A program made the translations under genes and the position numbers. From Cladosporium sp. IMV 00045 (lineage: Eukaryota; Ascomycota; Dothideomycetes; Cladosporiales; Cladosporiaceae): 63,302 nt of DNA. Below the pieces are notes generated by a model. That model did no database searches, was not told the origin of the DNA, and was given only the letters and a program-made list of their open reading frames with translations. Location: the NCBI GenBank assembly GCA_001931905.2, contig MSJI02000516.1, positions 1-63,302 of the forward strand. The letters run 5' to 3'. This document shows positions 43,884 to 54,508 of the stretch, one piece after another (within the stretch, counting starts at the first letter, position 1; every line of letters begins with the position of its first letter).

Positions 43884-45959
43884 CATCTTGCATTTTCGTT
43901 TCGCTTTTCGTTCTTCTCACGCTGGATCGAGCTGCCGTCCGTCTGCGTGGCGACTTTCGCGAACAAGTGTCTCGCCTTCTTTTCCTATCTCGATACCTTG
44001 AACTACAGCAGGAAATTAAATCACGAAGGGCTGTCAGAGAAGTATTGGGTGCTTTTGACGGATTTTCTTCCAAGCTGACGATTTGCATATAGGCGATGTA
44101 GGACATCTGCGGTGGCACTTCATCAAGATGCTCTTCTTGCAGACGGAGGCGGGAAACCCGTCACATCTGGAGTGTTTGGAATGGAATAACCGACAGCAGT
44201 CTGCGGCTCACTCGCTGCGAATTGGAAAATTGGCCGGGACGGGGAGGTATTTTCTTGGTGCGAATCGTGGGAGGGTGTTGGCAGAATCGGCCGAGAAGGG
44301 ATGGATGTGGATAAATGCAATCTATCGGTATGGAATAATGCGGGTCTGAGCACATGTGATATCACTTCCCTTTATGTTTTATACCCGCGGTGCATATGAT
44401 AAGGTAAATATGGTGACCGAAACGGGCAGCTCCTGCAGAAAGACAGCCTTACGCGACTCTTTGAAAGGAAGATTACATCATGCCAATATATAACACTGGA
44501 GAAAACGGTATATCCTCATCCTTTGTGTGCCGGTAGACATGAATCGCATAGTCCAAGCCTTTCCTGTATTTGTTACTTGCTCCGATACTAGGAAAAGGAG
44601 AGAAAGAGGGATGGAGGGGCAGAGAAAGAAGCCGAGGAGAGTCATGAGTCGTTGGGTTTGGCCACACCCGATGTGAGAATGTTTTTCGCTCTTAGGCTAC
44701 CGCGCGGTTGGGTCTTGAATTGTCTCGCGGAACTCCACCAGGAACAAAGACATCCAAGCATTTGGGATGAGCAGTAGTTGATGGAGCAATTGCATCCACC
44801 GACGCACCTAAAAAGTCCCGAAGAAATGGAAGTCTGGACGGACAGGGATTAGGGCACTCGTGCCCATTGCCGACAAGGTTCTAGAGTCAGCTCCCCAGTC
44901 TGGGAGAACTCTGTCGAGTGCGTGAGCATCCGTGGCCTTCTTGTCCGGTCGTCGGAACCAGAGCATAGACCGGTGCTTCATGCTTTTGCCTTCCACTTCG
45001 CTTCCTCCCCGGCGACAGGTCCGTGGGTTGCTGCTTCTTTAGATCTTGTGATCCAGTTTGATGGATTAGGCCACGTGCATGTGATATGGACGAGCATTGT
45101 TCATGATCCTGGTTAGGGTATGCTGCATTCGATGTCCAAATGCGTTCCAACAGTCTCCGTTGAGTCGCGACCCTCGCTTGTGTGTATGGTATAAGAACAC
45201 GATTGATCTTCGAGAAAATCATTCACGATCCAGCAAACCGGCCGGCTTGGGTCGATTGGGCGACAGAGTTTCTTCAGGTGATTAAGGTGTGTGGATCGAG
45301 TGGAGTTTTGCGTGGTGCGCTAGTCGATGCTGGCGGGCAGCAGGGAAGGGAGGCTCGCTGCTCGAGACCTACAGACAGGGGCGCAACCAAGCGACTGTTG
45401 GTGGTGGGCGGCTGATGGCTTGAGATTCACACGCTGCAACGCCTCTTTGGCTGTGCCTCTGCCTTGCCCTCTCCCTGCGTCGCCAATAATTCACCACGAG
45501 GCGAGCCGGGTCACTACTACAACCGACTGCTGTCCTTCCTTTCTGATTACACGCTCATTCTCCTCTCCGTCTTTCCTTTCCGCCACACGACGACCACCAT
45601 TCCCTTCGACTCCTCCCCCGCTGTCTTCACGCGCACGCGCATCGCCCGGTTCGATCATACCAAAGCGCCCGACGTCAGGAGACAACCCACGATCGCGCCA
45701 GGAGACTGCCTGCATTCCTCGAAGCCCTCGTGACACCGCAGCAGCACCCTCCACGATGAGCGCATGAGGGCCAAGGTCTCGTCGACCTCCAACGCGGAAG
45801 AGCAGGATTGGCAATTGCACAGGACACAATCACCACCCTCCGTGTCGCGCCGTTGTATGCTAGTCGCAACGGTATATCGAGGAATCGCGTCGACACAGAC
45901 GATCGACTACACGCGACACCGACCTCGATCGGCGGTATAAGCCATTGCCATCTCTTACA
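43172..45959. other. Long intergenic region with homopolymer tract
   Basis: 2.8 kb. The left part is T-rich 3' region with a T30 run. The right 500 bp (about 45430-45959) are pyrimidine-rich and likely the long 5' leader or promoter of the large hydrolase gene. Open frames here show no domain or plausible splicing. Confidence 0.5.
43854..43883. repeat. T30 homopolymer
   Basis: Thirty consecutive T on the plus strand, about 680 bp downstream of the preceding gene. Its length in an assembly is likely uncertain. Confidence 0.9.
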
Positions 45960-48900
45960 ATGTCCGCCATGTCTCTTCACCAACAACTCGACTCGGACGC
46001 TCAGTTGCGACGGAACAGGACGCGTGATACTTCAACTTCGGCGCGGAGAAGATCGCCCGACCAGGCCAAGGGCATACCTTCCAATCAGACCGTGATCACA
46101 TCAATCATTTCCTCGCTCGACACTTTCGACCCGTCTAGAGACTTTCCCGCCGAAAGTTACCACTCGCGAAGGGGAGACTCGACACCGCGCTCGCCCAGCG
46201 TGAGCGTAGCCAGCTCTCCTAGCATTGTTCGCTCCAACTTCATGCCGCGACCAGAGAACTCGGCGTATGGAAGCACAATCAATGGCGGCTCCGATTGGGA
46301 ATACCTCCACGAAAGCGATGCCGCACCTCCACCCGTCGTCCCCGCCTCGCCTTCAACTTCCACCCTATCGCAGCGCTCTCTACGACCCTCTCGACCTTCA
46401 ATTCGCAGCGAATCGAGACAGACTCCTTCGCTACACTCGCTGCAACGTTCTCCGGTGTCCACGAAAAGAGAGCCACTCTACCCAGCCAGCAAGAATCTGA
46501 GCGCAGAAAGTTGGATAAAATTGAACATACAGCAGTCTCTCGAATCGGCGCATGGTCGCAAGGTCTCTTCGCAAACGTCCCGTGAGAGTGGGCTCAAGCC
46601 GGAAGATGCTGAGCGACAGCACCTTGCCACTTACGCTATTGAATGTACGTCTAGAGCGAGGCCGATCGCTGAAGAGGTTCGAAGAAAAGCTTCTCCTCCG
46701 CCGCCTTCGTCCAGAGGGCGCGTCTTTCTCGACACCGATAAGGCAGATGACCGAGCATCCGGGCCACCAACACCGAAATCTTTATCCATCAGGACAAAAA
46801 GCAACGAAAGCTACAAAGATGCGATCGCGCAAGAATCACCCAATCTTGGTGTTTCGCCACAGGTGTCTCCGAGAAAAAGAAGTCCTATGGCCGATTCGAT
46901 CCCCTTGCGCACTTCATCTCTTCGTCAGTCATCAAGCAGTCCTGCGCCGATGAAGAGAAAAGTCAAGAGCTCGAAGCGATCCCATATCACCAGCAACCCT
47001 TTCAGATCGAAGAAAGCGGAGCCGATATCCGACAACAGCTTTCTTGATCTTGGCGAAGACCATGAAACCGTGAAGCGCATCATGGAATTGAGAAAAAGAC
47101 GGCAATCACGACTTAACAACGAGTCGAAGGCATCCGCAACTATCGATGAAGTCGACGTCCCTCCACTCGACTCCAACAATCTACTTGCTAGCCAGGACGA
47201 CTCAACCCCGAGAGCTTCAGCAAGGCCCGTTCCTAACAGGTCTTTTACCGTACCACCCAAGTTATCTGCGAACGTGGGTCTGAAGATAGACGCAACGCTC
47301 TACGATGTCGACGAAACTCCCACCATGAGCGCGACATATACACCAGAGAGTACTCGCTCAGCAAACAATTACTTTGAGCCGCTTTCGCCACACAGTTTGC
47401 CCGGTACTACGACCGCTTCACCCCAAGACTCTCTCGATTTGTCATACGCCCAGGCCGTGCATGCTCTCCACAGAGCAAGAAGCGAAGCACCTTCTTTCGA
47501 AAGCAGTGTGAGGCCAAGCATCGAAGCAGCAATGCCCACCGTGCCTTTCAGACGCGGCTCGAACGCCACGACCATGAGCGCCGGCAGAGCATCGAGCGTG
47601 CAAGCCTCGTCTATCCGAAAGGGGCGCAGCAAAAGAGAGTCCATAAGTAGATTCGCTCATCCGGATCTTCCCAGTGATTTCGCGGTGAAGCACTCGCGTC
47701 GGAAATCTATCAGTGATTCCCGCCACGCCAGAAGCGCGGATGAACGACCGCAGCATGAGCGCAGAGATAGCATTGAAGATGCAGTCCTCGGCTTCTTGCG
47801 CGCGCAGCGCCTGAATCAGAAGATTCGCCACGTTGTTAGCGGGCGGACCATTAGCTTTTCGGAGGTGGGGGATCCTAGAGGCTCAGCCGTGTTCATCTGC
47901 GTCGGTATGGGTCTTACAAGATTCGTCACTGCATTCTACGATGAGCTAGCTTCATTGCTGAAACTGCGCCTCGTGACCATCGAGCGCCCTGGTGTTGGTG
48001 ATAGTGATGGATATCCACAAAATGATCGGAGCGGTCCCCTGAACTGGCCAAACGATGTTCTGACTGTCTGCGATCACCTTGGAATCGAATCTTTCAGTCT
48101 GCTCGCGCACTCTGCCGGTGCTGTGTACGCTCTTGCTACGGCCCTGGTCCTCCCTCATATGGTCAAAGGCAAGGTGCATCTTCTGGCACCCTGGATTCCT
48201 CCTAGTCAGATGGAGATGGCGTCTCACTCAACCACATCCACAACTCCTGCAGCTGTGCTACCGCGAAGCCAGCGTCTGCTCCGTGTCTTACCCACACCAT
48301 TCTTGAAAGCAGCCAACTCGTCGTTCATGGCCTCAGCCACAGCGTCTCTCAACTCAGCCAACAAGCGCAAGCCCTCCGGTACCGGGTCCTGGCCAACAAG
48401 CCCCGAAAACAGCGATTTCTCAAGCAATTCACAGGGAGCAAAGAGACCAACCACTTCCGGCGGTGACCGGGCCGACTTCCACCGAAGAGAGTCGCTCATG
48501 CTCATGGACCAATACATGCCCAACACGAACCCCATGGAGAACTTCCCCATCCGCGGAAGAGGCAGGTCGAACTCACCAAACAAACGCGAATCGCTGTATC
48601 TCTCCGCCACCGCCACCCCTACCGACCCTGCCTTCACCTACGCGTCCACCGCTCTCAACGCCGCCGAACACGCCGAGCGCGAACGCCAATCCATCTACAC
48701 CAGCCGCCTCACCCAGCGCACATGGGAATACGCCATCCGCGATTCCAATCCAGCAACCGACCTCCTTGTCTGCCTTGAACGCCACCGCGAAGTCGGCTTC
48801 CGCTACACCGACATCAGCGCCCCAGTCGTGATCACGCACGGGGCGGAAGACAAGCGTGTGCCGGTCGGCAATGTGCGCTGGCTGGGCGATCAGATGAACC

Positions 48901-49091
48901 GCTTCGCCGGCCCTCGCGGCGGCGCTACCAAGGATATCTACGCTGCGGAGTACGATGTCGGAGGTGGCGGGTGCGAGGTCAGGGTTCTGGAGGACGAGGG
49001 TCATGGTCTCATGGCTAGCCCGGCGATCATGGGGGATCTTTTGACGGAGATTTCGGGGTATTGGAGGGAGAGCGCTAAGCGCGAGTTGTAA
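45960..49091 (+). CDS. Large alpha/beta hydrolase with long disordered N-terminus
   Basis: Single exon, 1043 aa from the ATG at 45960. Residues 1-~620 are disordered, rich in Ser, Arg and Pro with many potential phosphorylation sites. Residues ~630-1043 form an alpha/beta-hydrolase: AVFICVGMGLTRF, ERPGVGDSDGY, nucleophile Ser718 in LLAHSAGAVYAL, an inserted Ser-rich lid or linker (about 765-860), acid candidate Asp in HGAEDKRVPVG, and His in EDEGHGLMAS. No signal peptide or membrane helix. Fungal orthologues of this layout are conserved but uncharacterised. The long regulatory-looking N-terminus suggests kinase control; the substrate is unknown. Confidence 0.8.
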   Translation: MSAMSLHQQLDSDAQLRRNRTRDTSTSARRRSPDQAKGIPSNQTVITSIISSLDTFDPSRDFPAESYHSRRGDSTPRSPSVSVASSPSIVRSNFMPRPENSAYGSTINGGSDWEYLHESDAAPPPVVPASPSTSTLSQRSLRPSRPSIRSESRQTPSLHSLQRSPVSTKREPLYPASKNLSAESWIKLNIQQSLESAHGRKVSSQTSRESGLKPEDAERQHLATYAIECTSRARPIAEEVRRKASPPPPSSRGRVFLDTDKADDRASGPPTPKSLSIRTKSNESYKDAIAQESPNLGVSPQVSPRKRSPMADSIPLRTSSLRQSSSSPAPMKRKVKSSKRSHITSNPFRSKKAEPISDNSFLDLGEDHETVKRIMELRKRRQSRLNNESKASATIDEVDVPPLDSNNLLASQDDSTPRASARPVPNRSFTVPPKLSANVGLKIDATLYDVDETPTMSATYTPESTRSANNYFEPLSPHSLPGTTTASPQDSLDLSYAQAVHALHRARSEAPSFESSVRPSIEAAMPTVPFRRGSNATTMSAGRASSVQASSIRKGRSKRESISRFAHPDLPSDFAVKHSRRKSISDSRHARSADERPQHERRDSIEDAVLGFLRAQRLNQKIRHVVSGRTISFSEVGDPRGSAVFICVGMGLTRFVTAFYDELASLLKLRLVTIERPGVGDSDGYPQNDRSGPLNWPNDVLTVCDHLGIESFSLLAHSAGAVYALATALVLPHMVKGKVHLLAPWIPPSQMEMASHSTTSTTPAAVLPRSQRLLRVLPTPFLKAANSSFMASATASLNSANKRKPSGTGSWPTSPENSDFSSNSQGAKRPTTSGGDRADFHRRESLMLMDQYMPNTNPMENFPIRGRGRSNSPNKRESLYLSATATPTDPAFTYASTALNAAEHAERERQSIYTSRLTQRTWEYAIRDSNPATDLLVCLERHREVGFRYTDISAPVVITHGAEDKRVPVGNVRWLGDQMNRFAGPRGGATKDIYAAEYDVGGGGCEVRVLEDEGHGLMASPAIMGDLLTEISGYWRESAKREL

Positions 49092-50441
49092 TGGCTTCTA
49101 AGATTTTGTGCCGCGGTGTGAGAAGTGCAGCTTACTGCGACCTGACGAAAGTACAGTATGGCCTTGCATGTGGTCTGCGCAAGATACGCGAACTCGTCCT
49201 CACCAAAGAAGCAAACGAACAGCAAGAGGGACTGCACATACACAGTTGCCTCTTTGCTGGCAATGCACCCACGACAGGCGCACTCCTGCGCCACTCTCTT
49301 TCTTCTGGCCTCTTTTGTTTGACTTCATTTTCTCTTTTTCGTTCTTCTCATTTTGGTCTTTTAGTTGTTTCCGCGCGCGTGATGAGGAAGATACCCACCC
49401 AAAGTTGGCGCAATAACTGTACGTAGAGCGTATTCTAGTAACAACGCAAAGTAATCTTATTAGTATTATTGGATATATTCTTCCAGCAACACGAAGCGCA
49501 TGCAGCATATTGTCAGTTTGCTCCAGTGTGATGCACCTCCACTCCTGAGCGCCATCGCCGGCGAAGCTCGGTGTTGGCTCTCTTTCGTTCGACGGTGGTA
49601 GAATATGGCAATCATGCTTTCATCACATCTATCTGAGTTCTTTCAGCTTGATCATTTTGCCTTCCTTCTCAGTTCTGACCGAACCTAGAAGATGTACCTC
49701 GAGTTCCTGGGTACGTACAGCACACCAAACATGACAGCCACATGGTATGCCAAACGTCAATCTATATGATCATCACCCGCCGCGGCCTTCGGTCTGCCAT
49801 CCGACAAATCCGCACTCTGTGCCGCCCTGGTCGATCATTTTCCACTTCGAAACTTCTCAGTCGCTTCTACTTGCCTCCATTGTTTCGATTTGCTTGTCCT
49901 ATATCTCCCAACCGACATACCGGCGCCCCTAGGGCTGCGTCGCTGCAAGGCTGTCGGAGTTGATCCCCGGAAGCGAGCACTACCACGTAAGTTGTAACCT
50001 TGAACACGCGGTGAGATTGGGGCATATCGCTTAGAGAAGCTGTGCTGACATTGGCTTGCACCCCTTTCAGATGTTTCGGTGGCTTTTATGTGTGATGGAA
50101 GGATTTGCGTGGTGATACAATATTGTACTTGTACAGTAATGCATTTCCTCGCTGGTGGTAGAAAGAGGCGCAGAAGGATGCTCCCCTTCCGGACCGGCTG
50201 ATGGGTGGATCCATCGAAGGAATCGCGGGCTTGTTGGTGGAGGGAGAGGGGGAGATCGATCTTGCGAGTAGTGTGCTACATGTGTGTGATGAAATGCTTA
50301 TGGCTCTGGTAAGCGAGGGATTCTTCAAGCTTTCTTTCGTCTGTCATCTCTCTTGTCGAATGGACATCTTGTTCGGAGAGTAATGCCGTCACTTTATCCC
50401 TACTGAGCGACAAGTGCAAGATTTCCCTCTTCCTCGCAACA
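49092..50441. other. Intergenic, no gene recognised
   Basis: 1.35 kb. Short frames only; no tRNA, repeat or domain seen. Confidence 0.5.
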
Positions 50442-51515
50442 ATGTCCCTACCACCTACCACCTTCGAGCAAGCGTCGAAAATCCAATCCCTGAGTAGTCA
50501 TGACTATCAAGTGGAAATCCACGCCGACTTCTCATGGGGGACCGTCGCTCACGGAGGCTATCTGTTCTCCTTGCTGTGGAAAGTCATAGCGGAGCATTTT
50601 CGTACCACTCTCGCCAGTTATGATCAGCCGGATACGATTGCTATGCATGTCGAGTTGCTGCGGCCGGCTCCTTTGGGGAAGGCTGAGGTCAAGGTAAAGG
50701 ATGTGAGGTTAGGGAAGGGGAGTAGTTCTGTGCATGTGAGTTTGGAGCAGGGCGGGAAGGAGAGGGTTGTTGGTTATGCTACGTAAGTCTGTTGCTCGGT
50801 CGTTCGATTGGCTTATGGATATCCTTCGACAGGGAAGAAAAGGACATGTCTAACCCCTCCAATTAGCAACACCAACCGCTTCAAATCCAAAGGCCTCACA
50901 ATCCAAACCGGCTATACCATCACCCCTACTCCTCAACCCATCGACTTCCCCTCCTTCCTCGCCGACAAAGACCCAAACTGGATTCGCTACCAAGTGCCCT
51001 GGCGCGCAGGCATCAAAAACGCTGCTCTGACAAACGCCACATTCGCCCTTCCACGCACCGCTTCTCCAGACAAAGCCGTGCGCGAGCAATGGATTACGCC
51101 CACACTCCCCGACGAAGTCTGGAAAACGAGCATGCTCGGCCTGGTGATCGACCACTGCGTGCCGCCAGTCGAGAATTTCTTCCCCGACAGTCCTCACTCA
51201 GCGCAAGCGACAGCTGACAGATCCGCCGTTTGGGCTCGCGAGGGACCTCCTAAGAAGCATCCGGAGTGGTCGGTGCCGAGATTCTATCCTACGCTTAACA
51301 TGGGATTGGAGGTGAAGAAGGCGTTGCCGGAGGGAGGGGTCAAGTGGCTTTTTACGAGGTTGAGGGTGAAGGGAGTGAGGGATGGGAGGTTTGATTTGGG
51401 GGTTGAGGTCTGGGATGAAGAGGGGGAGTTGGTTGCTGTTAGTCAGCAGGTTTGGATGGTTGTGGAGGTTGATAGGGAGAAGTTGAAGAAGACGGGACCG
51501 TCGGGAAAATTGTAG
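50442..51515 (+). CDS. Acyl-CoA thioesterase-like double hot-dog protein
   Basis: 329 aa; exons 50442-50782 and 50867-51515 (intron 84 nt, branch CTAAC), joined as GYATNTNRF. The first hot-dog half has FSWGTVAHGGYLFSLLW and IAMHVELLRPAPLGKAEVKV, typical of TesB-like fungal thioesterases; the second half ends VWDEEGELVAVSQQVWMVVEV. Such proteins hydrolyse acyl-CoA thioesters in cytosol or peroxisome. No peroxisomal targeting signal is seen at the C-terminus (ends SGKL, which is only loosely PTS1-like). Confidence 0.82.
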
Positions 51516-51792
51516 TGAGAACTCGTCGATCGTACGCTCATAAGAGTAAGGTCAGAATGATGCCGACATTGCTGATTTCTGAAAATGCTCAATATTGCGT
51601 GAAGGGGACGAGAGGTTGAAAGGCCGTCAGCGCATCACAGCAGAAAAGCTGCAATGTCCATTGTTCCCAGAAGGATACCCGCAGATCGCAAAAAGCCAGA
51701 GATTCCATCGGAGACAGACATATTCTCGTATTTTGATGTTGGTAATCTTCAGACTATATGCTTAACCTACAATCCACAAACGATCAAAAACG

Positions 51793-52687
51793 TCAGCCGA
51801 GCGCGCCCTTGTTGAAGCTGGGTCTGCTGGGATCCTTGACCTCGAAGAAGCGCTTGAGCCACCAGACCTGGAAGATGCCCTCGCCGATCACGACGCCCAT
51901 CTGGAAGATGCTCCACCACTTGACGCGCGCGTTGGTGCTCTCGGCGGTGTTGCGGTGGGTGCGCTCGCGCACGACGATATAGCCTTGCTCGTCCTTGACT
52001 TGGGCGAGGAGCTCGGAGAGTTGCTTGACTGTTGTGTGTAAGCGTGTGTACGCCATGGGTATTCCTCTTGTCTTTGTTGCTGCGAAATGAACTTACCCTC
52101 CTTCTCAAGCGGATCTTGCGGTGCCTCGGACTCGGGCACGTAGACAATGCCGTGGACGTTGAAGCTGACCTCCTTCGAATTCGCGGACCAGTGCTCGTTG
52201 CTGAAGCAGTACTCGTATCTGCCGTCGTGCTTTGCGATAAAGGAGTGGTCGCCGGAGCTGACGGTGCGCTCGTAGACTTCGAATGCGTTGGTCGGGTTTT
52301 GGATCTACAACGGTCGTGGTCTGTCAGCAAATGCCTTTGGCTGACGCTCTGACATTCTCAGTTGCCATCGCAAGGTCGCCACTTTTCGTGTTCACAAAAG
52401 AACATTATCCATGGGACCCCCTGCTGTTTCCCGAGGATGCCTCGATGCCTCCATCTTCTTCAATGAACACCCTCTCTTGTAGAACAACGTACCCAAAAAT
52501 CCAAGTCCAGGTTTCCACTTCCGCCAAACTCGCGGTCGCCGACCTGAAAGGTGACGGTCATCTTGTCGTCGGCGTGCAGCATCTCGTGGAAACACTCGCG
52601 CGAGTGCGCCTTGAGCTGGATGTTGTGTGCATAGCCGAGCACCACGCAGGACAGGAAGACCAGGAGGGAGGCGAAGATGGGCGCCAT
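51793..52687 (-). CDS. p24 family (emp24/gp25L) ER-Golgi cargo receptor
   Basis: 212 aa; exons 52687-52493, 52304-52097 and 52028-51793, with introns of 188 and 68 nt. Signal peptide to about residue 20; a GOLD domain with LDLDFWIQNPTNAFEVYE and GRYEYCFSNE (paired cysteines C32-C101 region); a coiled-coil region LLAQVKDEQGYIVVRERTHR followed by NTAESTNARVKWWSIFQ, which is highly typical of the family; one membrane helix; and a short tail starting LKRFFEVK, the COPI/COPII sorting signal (FF plus basic residues). It recruits cargo such as GPI-anchored proteins into COPII vesicles. Closest in layout to Erp1/Erp2-type p24 proteins. Intron 2's acceptor is fixed by the KEGVKQLSE junction. Confidence 0.9.
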
Positions 52688-52883
52688 TGTTGCGGTGCAG
52701 CAGCCAGTGGCGGTGGTGTTGAGAGGTGGTGCTGATGCTTGCTTGGTACAGGTGTTTGGATGCGATTCCCTGAGCTTGCGATGTTGAAGGTGGCCTCTGC
52801 TCTCGCTTCAGGAGGGACGAACGCGGACGGGGAATCTGACTTTGTTTCTAGGGGATATGAACAACAATTGCGTTGTTGGCTTC

Positions 52884-52903
52884 ACCAATTAGCAATAATT
52901 GGT
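52884..52903 (+). promoter_or_regulatory. Inverted repeat directly upstream of tRNA-Ala
   Basis: ACCAATTA-gcaa-TAATTGGT, a perfect 8-bp inverted repeat ending 2 bp before the tRNA. A 6-bp version (CAATTA-gcaa-TAATTG) sits at the same place before the other tRNA copy. It could be an upstream Pol III element or just a retained duplication flank. Confidence 0.55.
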
Positions 52904-52905
52904 CA

Positions 52906-53004
52906 GGGGATATGGTCTAGCGGTATGACATCTTCTTAGCACTGTACATCAACCCCGTACGAGCTGAGTGGAGAAGGTTCCCGGTTCGACTCCGGGTTTC
53001 TCCA
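52906..53004 (+). tRNA. tRNA-Ala(AGC) with 27-nt intron
   Basis: Same sequence as the minus-strand copy at 33097-33195 except one C/T difference in the intron. Same cloverleaf, G3-U70 pair, AGC anticodon and intron after position 37. The downstream TTTTGTTTTTG serves as terminator. About 20 bp of 5' flank (CAATTAGCAATAATTGGTCA) and about 30 bp of 3' flank are shared, so the two genes arose by duplication of a segment larger than the tRNA. Confidence 0.82.
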
Positions 53005-53192
53005 TATCAATTGTCATCCTCGGATGAGTTGATCTTTTGTTTTTGCTGTCTTGAGCAGGATGTGGTATCAAGCGTTGAGACGGACATCCTTTTGCTATAC
53101 TTGTCGAACGTATGCAACCGATGTGAGGTCAGTGGGACAAATGACACTTCACAATCGTAAACATTTGCTTAAAGTCCAAACAACCCCTCCTA

Positions 53193-53898
53193 TCAACCAG
53201 CCTTTACGGGCTCTCTAACCATCCATCTTCTGGTCTCCGTCGATTCAACACCGTACAGTCTCAAATCCATCTCCACCTCCTTCACAACCTTGAAGCCATG
53301 CTTCAGATACACTCCCAATCCACTCGGTGAAGACATGAGAACGCATTTGAGACCACGTTCGTCAGCACGATTCGTTCCCCATTCGATCAGTTGAGATCCA
53401 GCACCTCTGCGGCGATGATTGGGGTGGGTGACGAGGATTTGCAGATCTGGAAGCACGAAGTTAGCAGACATCGCAATACCAGTCCAAAAAAGCAAACATA
53501 CTAGCATAAGCCTGATCAGGAAAGAACTCTCCCTGAAAAGCCTCCCACATCTCCATCCTCTTATCAGCAAACGCCTTGGCCATCTTAGCCTTCTCATCCA
53601 GCTCCCTCGTCGAAGAACCCCCAGCACTCGTCTTCCCCTTCTCAGTCTCCTCGGGCTGAAACCGCCAAAGCGCCCCCGCGACCATCTCACCCGTCTCGTC
53701 GTCCGAGACTTGCAGGTACGTCTGCGTCGAGTCGGAGTGAAGGCCTGCCCGGGCCCAGTCTTCGACCATTTGGATTCGAGGGCCGGGCAGGCCGATGCCC
53801 ATTGCTTGACCGTAGGGCCAGTCGGCCATGGCGGCGTCGTCGACGGCGGCGAAGGATGGGACGTCTTCTTCTTCGAGGAGGGAGAGAGTTAGAGGCAT
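53193..53898 (-). CDS. GNAT-family N-acetyltransferase
   Basis: 216 aa; exons 53898-53502 and 53446-53193 (intron 55 nt, branch CTAAC). The acetyl-CoA-binding motif HPNHRRRGAGSQLIEWG is the GNAT motif A (R/Q-x-x-G-x-G/A), followed by LMSSPSGLGVYLKHGFKVV, the usual motif B region. The N-terminal half has the substrate-side strands (TYLQVSDDETGEMVAGALWRF). Typical of the many small fungal GNATs acting on unknown amines. A TATATAA box lies 77 bp upstream of the start. Confidence 0.85.
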
Positions 53899-54508
53899 TT
53901 TTGGTGGGTGGTGAGGGTGGGTCCAGCTGAAGTGGTGATCTGGAGAGGCTGTTGATTTTAGTGATGGGACTTTCTTATATAGTCACGTTTGTGGACAGAA
54001 AATGCAAAAGAGTCACAAGTGTGAAATACGACCGTAGCATTAAATTTGTTGTATTTGGCAGGGCGCGAGAAACGCCGCTAAAGAGCGAAGCGATATCAGC
54101 TTGATGAGGCTGAGGATTCAACAACAACTGAATCGTAGGGCGTATCTCATGGCCAGACCGCCAGTATTCATATTTTATTAGAGAATGTTGACGTTATTGG
54201 TGGAAGCTCTCTGTAAGGATTTGTGATTTGTACAATATCAACAAGAAAGGTACGGGTTACAGTATCGTTACTTCGGTTCTTGATTGCAAGACTTTGCGAC
54301 TGCAGAGCTGTCCGACAATGGATACGCACCATTATATAGTAGAACGAAGAAACCCAACAGCAAACTTGAAAATCACCAAAACGACATTTGCCCATCATCC
54401 AGATGCGAGTGAAACAATTCTCGAATTCTATCATATACATACATATCCATTTTTTTAGACCTACTCCATGAACTCCAATCTTCAAGTTCCACCAGAATTG
54501 TGATTAAA
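53899..54508. other. Intergenic, GNAT promoter and Erb1 3' region
   Basis: Contains the TATATAA box of the GNAT gene. No gene. Confidence 0.55.
53975..53981 (-). promoter_or_regulatory. TATA box of the GNAT gene
   Basis: TATATAA on the minus strand, 77 bp upstream of the ATG at 53898. Confidence 0.5.
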
